Positions 60,101-64,000 of a stretch of DNA of 64,000 bases are shown in pieces. The notes below the pieces were generated by a model. That model was not told the origin of the DNA and searched no databases. It saw nothing but the letters and a program-made list of their open reading frames with translations. The first letter of the stretch is position 1. Each line of letters begins with the position of its first letter. Source of the stretch: VRUE01 sp963703335 (GTDB taxonomy: Bacteria; Actinomycetota; Thermoleophilia; Solirubrobacterales; 70-9). The stretch spans positions 1,240,001 through 1,304,000 of the forward strand of contig OY969812.1 in assembly GCA_963703335.1 (NCBI GenBank), given 5' to 3'. The translations under genes were made by a program, and so were the position numbers.

Positions 60101-62668
60101 CTGGCCCCCGACGTTGTAAGCAAAGGTGATCTGGCGACCTGTCGCGTCGGTGATGGCTTTGAGGCGCCCCGCTTCGTCGTAGGAAAGTGTCGTTTCGTTG
60201 CCATTGCGATCGGCAACGCTTTCGAGCCTCCCCGCACCCGAGAAGGACAGCTCAGTCTGATCGGCGCACATGAGCGTGTATCCGGCTTCCGGGCTGCCGC
60301 TCAAGGAACTCAGGGACCAGGCCGGGCCGGCATACGCAGGCCCCCCTCCGGCCCTCGTGAACGGAATGGTGCTGCCATCGCTCCCCATAAGCGTCACTTT
60401 TTCGCCGCTGCCTTCAACGAGAAGGTGCTCGCTGAAGGAGCTGGTCCAGCCATAGCCGAAGGGCCCGGGCGAGACGGCAGCCGCAGCTGCCTGCGCGCTG
60501 TAGGTCCTAGTTAGCTCGAGCGGCACCCCGCGCCCGTCGATCAAAAAGTCCGTCTGGCTCTCTGAGAAGTTTCCAGTCGCGCAGTCGACGGGATCTCCGC
60601 ACTTCGAGTGATGCCCTGGCTTCTCGCTCTTCGCGATGGTGATCGGGTTCTTGATTTCGATACCGCTCGATTGCGCGTTGATGACCCCGTTGTTTTCGAA
60701 TTCGGGAGTGACTTCGAGGGCAAGTTTCCCTGCGGTTCGCTGGAACAAGCCATTGTTGATGAATTTGTTGGGAGCTTCCCCCAGTTTGAATTTGATGCTG
60801 TCTCGAATCCACGTCGGATACGGTTCGGAGTTGAGGTTGTAAGTGCCGTCGTTGACGAACGTCGCGCCTTTTTCCAAATTCATCTTGCTAGAGGAGGTCT
60901 GGGTGAATGCCCCTTCGTTGACGATCTTTCGGCCAGCGAGAGTGGCGGTCGTGGCACCCGAATCGAGAACGTTGTTGCTTGCTGGGCCCAGCACCGTCGT
61001 CCCGGACCCACCGAGGGTGCTTTGACCATTCCAGAGGAACGCCTGGGTTACTTCGAGATCACCGGAACCTGACACCACCGCTTCATACTCGGGCTCGAAA
61101 TTACCGACGAGGCTTTTGCCTTCGAGGAGGACCGGTGATTCCCGAATCGAGAGCGTTCCGTTGGGCGCTTGAAAGCCGTTACCCACGATGCCCGTTTTTT
61201 CGAAGCGGCTAATGCCTTCGACAATGCTTTCGGGCTTGAGCGAGACGGTCACGCCTTTGAGGTCGTAGCGAAACCGTCCGGTTTTAGCCGAGATCGTCGC
61301 GTAGTTTTCGACGTTGAGGTTCAAGCGGAAATCATTGGTCCCAGCGGACTTCTGGATCGTGCCGTGATTGATCAGCGAGGTGGACCCGGCGGTGGTGTAG
61401 ATCCCGGGAAAGCGGGCGTAGGCACCTAGCGAATTCGCGTTGATCGTGGCGTTGTTTTCGATAATCGCGCCTTCGGAAGCATCGAGTCGCCCTACTTCTC
61501 CTTCGAAGTTGAGAGTTCCTTCGTTCCTCAAGGTCCGCGTGGCGAGCTTTGCCGAGTAGGTCGTGATCCCAGCGGTCGCCGAGCTTCCGATGACGGTCGT
61601 GCCCGCGCCCGACATGGTGCTTTCGCTTTTCCACGTGAGCGCTTTCGCAATTTCCAGGGATCCTGCGCCTGAGATGACAGCCAGGTAGTCCATGACGAGA
61701 CTGCCTATTGCCGGACTGCTGCTGGGATTGGCGGATAGCGTGGCTTCCCGCATGGTCAGGGTCGCTTCTTTGCCGGTGAACGAGTCCGCAGTAACAGACG
61801 ATTTGTAGAGGCGAATCGAACCCTTCAACACGCTGCCGCCGGTGAAAACGCCGGTCCCTCCCTTGAGAGTCAGAGTTCCGGTTTTGGCGTTGATTTCGCC
61901 CTGATTTTCGACGTTGAGGCTGAGTTCCGTTTCCGCAGTGCCGGCAGTCTTCTGAAGCACCCCCGCGTTGACAAGCTTTGGTCGCGCGGTTCCACCGTTA
62001 TCGAAGATGTCGAAGGTGCCGGTCTCGTGATTGACAGTGAGCGTGCCTTTGTTGAGGAATTCGGCGCCTTCGGTCAGGGCCATCACGCCTTCGTTCATGG
62101 CGAAGGCGCCTTCGGTGACCAGCCGCCGTTCTTTGAGCCTGGCCCAACCGCCGCCGGTCGTAACCGAGCCGGAAGCGCCCGGCCCAAGGACCGTCGCTCC
62201 AGTTCCCGACATAGTGCTTTCGTTCGTCCAGGCGAATGAGCTAGAGACGTTGATCGTTCCGGGTCCCGTCAAGATCGCGTTGTATTTGACGGTCAAGTTT
62301 TTGATCGCGGAGGGTTCAGACGTACCGAGGAGTTCGAGGGTGCTTTCTTTGATCGTGAGGCTTCCTTCGCCTTGCACGATCGCCGTCTGATTTGTTCCTG
62401 CGGTCACGTTGACGGTCTTGCCTGAGCCGATGCAGGCGACATCGCTGGAGTTCGGGGCATGGCCGGCGGACCAGTTCGCAGCTGTCTGCCAGGTGCCTTC
62501 AGCTGCCCCCGTCCAACTATTCGTGCATTCGGCGGCGTTGGCGTTTGAGGGGCCGAGCAGGACAAGCAGGGCGGAGATCAAGGTCGCGAGCAGGGAGCCT
62601 CCGAACCGCAATCTCAATTTCGACTCTCTGAAAAGCCAATAGCGGTTCGAAATGCGCTCCGAGTTCAT
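57182..62668 (-). CDS. Rhs/YD-repeat polymorphic toxin with toxin-37-like C-terminus
   Basis: 1828 residues. Signal peptide (LLATLISALLVLLGPSNANA). Residues about 50-680 are repeated right-handed-helix-like units with MSGTGATVLG/MSGAGTTVIG/LGGSGTTVLG and NEGTL / NNATI words. A DUF6531-type start (GDPVDCATGNFSESQTDFLIDGRGVPLELTRTY) is followed by some 35 YD repeats (YDxxGxL...). The core end is YLRARFYDPATGQFLTRDPL...DPLNLTDPSG. After it the variable tip (PGYDPDTWEKGP...WDPEGGEWHWHPRDRHHDPHWDYNPW) resembles polymorphic toxin type 37. Exported toxin for contact-dependent competition is the likely role. Its codon use is less GC-rich than that of the flanking chromosome. A strong promoter lies at 62711-62738. 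Confidence 0.92.
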   Translation of the reverse strand: MNSERISNRYWLFRESKLRLRFGGSLLATLISALLVLLGPSNANAAECTNSWTGAAEGTWQTAANWSAGHAPNSSDVACIGSGKTVNVTAGTNQTAIVQGEGSLTIKESTLELLGTSEPSAIKNLTVKYNAILTGPGTINVSSSFAWTNESTMSGTGATVLGPGASGSVTTGGGWARLKERRLVTEGAFAMNEGVMALTEGAEFLNKGTLTVNHETGTFDIFDNGGTARPKLVNAGVLQKTAGTAETELSLNVENQGEINAKTGTLTLKGGTGVFTGGSVLKGSIRLYKSSVTADSFTGKEATLTMREATLSANPSSSPAIGSLVMDYLAVISGAGSLEIAKALTWKSESTMSGAGTTVIGSSATAGITTYSAKLATRTLRNEGTLNFEGEVGRLDASEGAIIENNATINANSLGAYARFPGIYTTAGSTSLINHGTIQKSAGTNDFRLNLNVENYATISAKTGRFRYDLKGVTVSLKPESIVEGISRFEKTGIVGNGFQAPNGTLSIRESPVLLEGKSLVGNFEPEYEAVVSGSGDLEVTQAFLWNGQSTLGGSGTTVLGPASNNVLDSGATTATLAGRKIVNEGAFTQTSSSKMNLEKGATFVNDGTYNLNSEPYPTWIRDSIKFKLGEAPNKFINNGLFQRTAGKLALEVTPEFENNGVINAQSSGIEIKNPITIAKSEKPGHHSKCGDPVDCATGNFSESQTDFLIDGRGVPLELTRTYSAQAAAAAVSPGPFGYGWTSSFSEHLLVEGSGEKVTLMGSDGSTIPFTRAGGGPAYAGPAWSLSSLSGSPEAGYTLMCADQTELSFSGAGRLESVADRNGNETTLSYDEAGRLKAITDATGRQITFAYNVGGQVEIAKDPMGHIVKYAYESGNLASVTLPGQASPRWKFKYDASHRLTTMTDGREGKTVNEYDASSRVKSQTDPGGHTLAFVYEGFHTKITNKATGAVTNEWFTSKNQPYSITHGYGTASATTETFSYDSAGQLIRETDGNGHMTTYGYDGEGNRTSEKDAAGDETKWTYNGTHDVVSMTTPRGETTTITRDGNGNPEATSRPAPEEATQTYSLDYNEYGELESLTDPLEMTWAYAYDSLGNLIAETDPLGNIQTSEYDGDSRLISTVSPRGNLEGAEPSEYETSVERDPLGRPLKVTDPLGHSTEYSYDGNSNLSGTTDANGHTTKFAYNADDKPIKVEKPSGATLKTEYDGAGHVTSQTDGNNHTTTYVRNVLEQPVEIIDPLSRKTIQEFDAGGNLKAVIDAAERKTTYAYDAADRLVDVDYSEEATPDESYEYDADGNLVSMIDGTGESTFGYDQLGRLTEAENGHGDVVGYGYDLAEQLTGLIYPNGKSVARAFDAAGRLESVTDWLGGTTSFAYDADSNLEAIGFPAASGNVDEYAYDRADRMSGASFGSGAEALASISYSRSKIGQVEEEAVQGLPGPEEISYAYDKDDRLTSAGEASFEYDPADNLIKGLGSTNTYDAASQLEAGTSVSYAYDKLGERTKAISEAGPATTYKYDQAGSLTAIEQPEEGEVAGVNENFAYDGAGLISARTNGATTEHLTWSAGAALPLLLSDGQRSYIYGPNDQPIEQVSSEEAPIYLHSDQLGTTRLLTDAGGEVTGTFSYGPYGSLIGTSGAESTPMGFAGQYTDSASGLQYLRARFYDPATGQFLTRDPLEGLTREPYAYASDDPLNLTDPSGEISIALPVPCVITIPVPVVGEACGAAAAGAAIAGSLLFPEKTSEDDVIDPTLSNRLSESQSKGGRKEKGCEPEPPGYDPDTWEKGPRSGERAGESYWDPEGGEWHWHPRDRHHDPHWDYNPWDHWNSPWQRR

Positions 62669-62710
62669 TCTCTCCCCTTTTGCTCAGGAATCGCCGTTTA
62701 GTTGGTGTTG

Positions 62711-62738
62711 CTTATAAGCTGTTGGCCGGTCCTGTCAA
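62711..62738 (-). promoter_or_regulatory. promoter of the Rhs gene
   Basis: TTGACA (62733-62738), 16 bases, TATAAG (62711-62716), reading toward the Rhs gene, with a GGGGAGA ribosome binding site just before the ATG at 62668. It is the most consensus-like sigma-70 promoter in the window, unlike the weak or leaderless promoters of the chromosome genes. Confidence 0.7.
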
Positions 62739-62925
62739 GGCATCGAAGCCAGATGATCGAATCTGGCCTATTCGATTGCGCCCGAGCGCCGGTGACGCCG
62801 GCCAGCGCCGGGCTACTCATGTGAGCCACGGCCGCCCATCGCGCGAAGGAGCAACAACTGCTCGCTGGGACGCTCATCGACAGATGAGCATGGGCTTCAC
62901 GGGCGCGTGATGCTATTGGTGGGGC

Positions 62926-63459
62926 GTGGCAAACAAGGCATCGGAGCGGTTCGTTTGGGCGGTCGACACTCTGGAGGTCCGTCCGGCCGACCGCCTGCTC
63001 GAGGTCGGCTGCGGCCACGGCGTTGCGGTCTCCCTGGTCTGCGAGAGGCTGACGACGGGAACGATCACCGCGATCGACCGCTCGCCCAAGATGATCGAGA
63101 TGGCCACGCGGAGGAACCGCGAGCACGTTGACGCGGGCAGGGCTGTGCTCGAGGCCATCGTGCTGGAGGACGCGGACCTCGGCAATCGGCGCTTCGACAA
63201 GGTCTTTGCCTTCAACGTCGCTCCCTTCTGGCAGCAGCCGGAGACGGCGCTCGGTGCCGTCCGCGAGCACCTCGGCCGGGATGGGGCCGTCTACATCTTC
63301 TGGGACGCACGCCACTCCGCGCCGGAGCGAGCCCGGGACCTCGGGAACGAGCTGGCCGATCGGCTACGCGAGGGGGGATTCTCCATCGACAGGGTGTTGG
63401 TCGAGGACCTGCGCCCGGTTCTCGCAGTCTGCGTGATGGGGCGGCCCCAGGGCAGATGA
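62926..63459 (+). CDS. class I SAM-dependent methyltransferase
   Basis: 177 residues. Motif I is LLEVGCGHGVAVSL, the acidic end of strand 2 is ITAIDRSPKMI, and post motifs are FDKVFAFNVAPFWQ and VYIFWDARH. Methyl acceptor unknown. GTG start. It lies inside the second tRNA-Val element, divergent from the Rhs gene, but its base composition is closer to the chromosome, so it may be a separate cargo gene. Confidence 0.88.
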   Translation: MANKASERFVWAVDTLEVRPADRLLEVGCGHGVAVSLVCERLTTGTITAIDRSPKMIEMATRRNREHVDAGRAVLEAIVLEDADLGNRRFDKVFAFNVAPFWQQPETALGAVREHLGRDGAVYIFWDARHSAPERARDLGNELADRLREGGFSIDRVLVEDLRPVLAVCVMGRPQGR

Positions 63460-63754
63460 ACATGAACGGCAACATCTTCATCGCACTTCTGCACTCGCGT
63501 GGAAGCAGAAGCCCCTTGGGTAAGGTCAACCTGCATCTGATCTTGCCGTCAGCACCTAGTCAGATCGGCCTGCGTTGAAGTTGACGCGAAGCCTGGCCTT
63601 GTCTCTCGCTGGCCTAATCATTGACCAAATGACCCGTTCATTGGCCAGAACGCAGCCCAGCCTAACCCAACGCTGCCGAGCCCTTCCCAACCTGCTTTCC
63701 CAGCTACAGAGCCATTTTCGCCATCAAGAGCCAGATGCCGCTCACGCGATCAAA
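63460..63754. other. gene-free right end of the second element
   Basis: No credible coding frame. It contains the second copy of the sub-terminal motif (63611-63633) and the half-palindrome TTCATTGGCC next to it. It leads into attachment repeat copy 3. Confidence 0.5.
63611..63633 (+). repeat. sub-terminal 23-bp motif, copy 2
   Basis: GGCCTAATCATTGACCAAAT followed by GAC. It differs from 56675-56697 at three positions. Direct orientation with respect to the first copy. Confidence 0.5.
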
Positions 63755-63798
63755 CGCCTCACACGCGAGAGGTCGCTGGTTCGAACCCAGCCGCGCCC
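63755..63798 (+). repeat. attachment-site repeat, copy 3 (right end of the island)
   Basis: Identical to tRNA-Val 54475-54518; identity with the tRNA locus continues for two more bases (AT). It marks the far end of the island; the stop codon of the next gene begins 11 bases beyond it. Confidence 0.85.
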
Positions 63799-63809
63799 AT
63801 GCTGCCTCA

Positions 63810-64000
63810 CTATTCCCTGAGAAATGGCAAGAGTTCCTTCCGGGCTTTCTCGACCAGGTCCTCAAGTCCGAACACCTCGACTACTCCGTTCGCCATCATC
63901 CACGCCGCTCCGTACTCAACGAGCTCAGTGCCGCGGCCGTGCGCCGTAAAGGCGATCGCCACCAGCGCCTCGTCCAGAGCCTCGTCGTAGTACTTCGAGC
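63810..64000 (-). CDS. hypothetical protein, C-terminal 62 residues
   Basis: An open minus-strand frame enters from the right edge and ends at TAG 63812-63810. It reads SKYYDEALDEALVAIAFTA...ELVEYGAAWMMANGVVEVFGLEDLVEKARKELLPFLRE, an all-helical acidic C-terminus that I do not recognise. It lies directly outside the island and is probably the original chromosomal neighbour of tRNA-Val. The start is beyond the window. Confidence 0.65.
   Translation of the reverse strand, partial: SKYYDEALDEALVAIAFTAHGRGTELVEYGAAWMMANGVVEVFGLEDLVEKARKELLPFLRE

Noticed and set aside
62698..63315. 205-codon minus-strand frame opposite the methyltransferase
   Set aside because: The opposite strand has clear SAM-binding motifs; the minus frame has no recognisable features.
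54520..63800. Integrase or transposase of the island
   Set aside because: No frame shows tyrosine or serine recombinase or DDE transposase motifs.

Overview
The window is chromosomal DNA of a high-GC Gram-positive bacterium. GC-rich codons, frequent GTG starts, leaderless-looking promoters, an actinobacterial-style lysC-asd pair, a bacterial-large SRP RNA and Thermoleophilia-like secreted proteins all suggest an actinobacterium of the Solirubrobacterales/Thermoleophilia type. The taxonomy is inference; no rRNA is present.

Layout. 1-9.5 kb is central metabolism: mdh (partial), icd, an AidB-like acyl-CoA dehydrogenase, an M50 protease with CBS domains, an M28 peptidase and a three-gene type-E succinate dehydrogenase (flavoprotein, double-[4Fe-4S] iron-sulfur subunit, CCG-domain subunit, no membrane anchor genes). 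9.6-19.2 kb holds a tiny membrane protein, a CPA1 antiporter coupled to a DUF4143 ATPase with a tandem operator, asd and lysC, a PadR-MMPL pair and an AAA ATPase. 19.2-41.7 kb is a large locus with a phosphate theme. pstSCAB is continued by five overlapping genes for a lipoprotein, two zinc-ribbon proteins, a membrane-anchored protein and a secreted protein. Divergent from it are two secreted propeller-like proteins and a receiver-less PhoB-type DNA-binding protein. Facing these is a second PstS-like gene, followed by ftsH and two large secreted proteins, one with a metallophosphoesterase-like domain that has lost its metal ligands. Both PstS-like genes have upstream repeats spaced exactly 11 bp, the geometry of Pho boxes. 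41.7-54.4 kb carries a MerR/cobalamin-type regulator, a degenerate GGDEF protein, recR-ybaB-dnaX, a GT-C glycosyltransferase, a frameshifted membrane protein, acetolactate decarboxylase, an ABC-2 exporter, the SRP RNA, a secreted protein and a Kef-type antiporter.

54.4-63.8 kb is a genomic island. The 3' 44 bp of a tRNA-Val(CAC) gene are repeated perfectly twice downstream, marking two tandem elements. The first (about 2.1 kb) has small unknown genes and a DUF6414-like protein. The second (about 7.2 kb) has an 1828-residue Rhs/YD-repeat polymorphic toxin with a small likely immunity gene, and a methyltransferase. No integrase is visible. An unrelated partial gene starts right after the last repeat.

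Running through the window are long perfect hairpins. Some lie exactly between convergent stop codons, five belong to a dispersed GGTGCAACG...CGTTGCACC family, and three lie in frame inside dnaX, the glycosyltransferase and the giant secreted protein.
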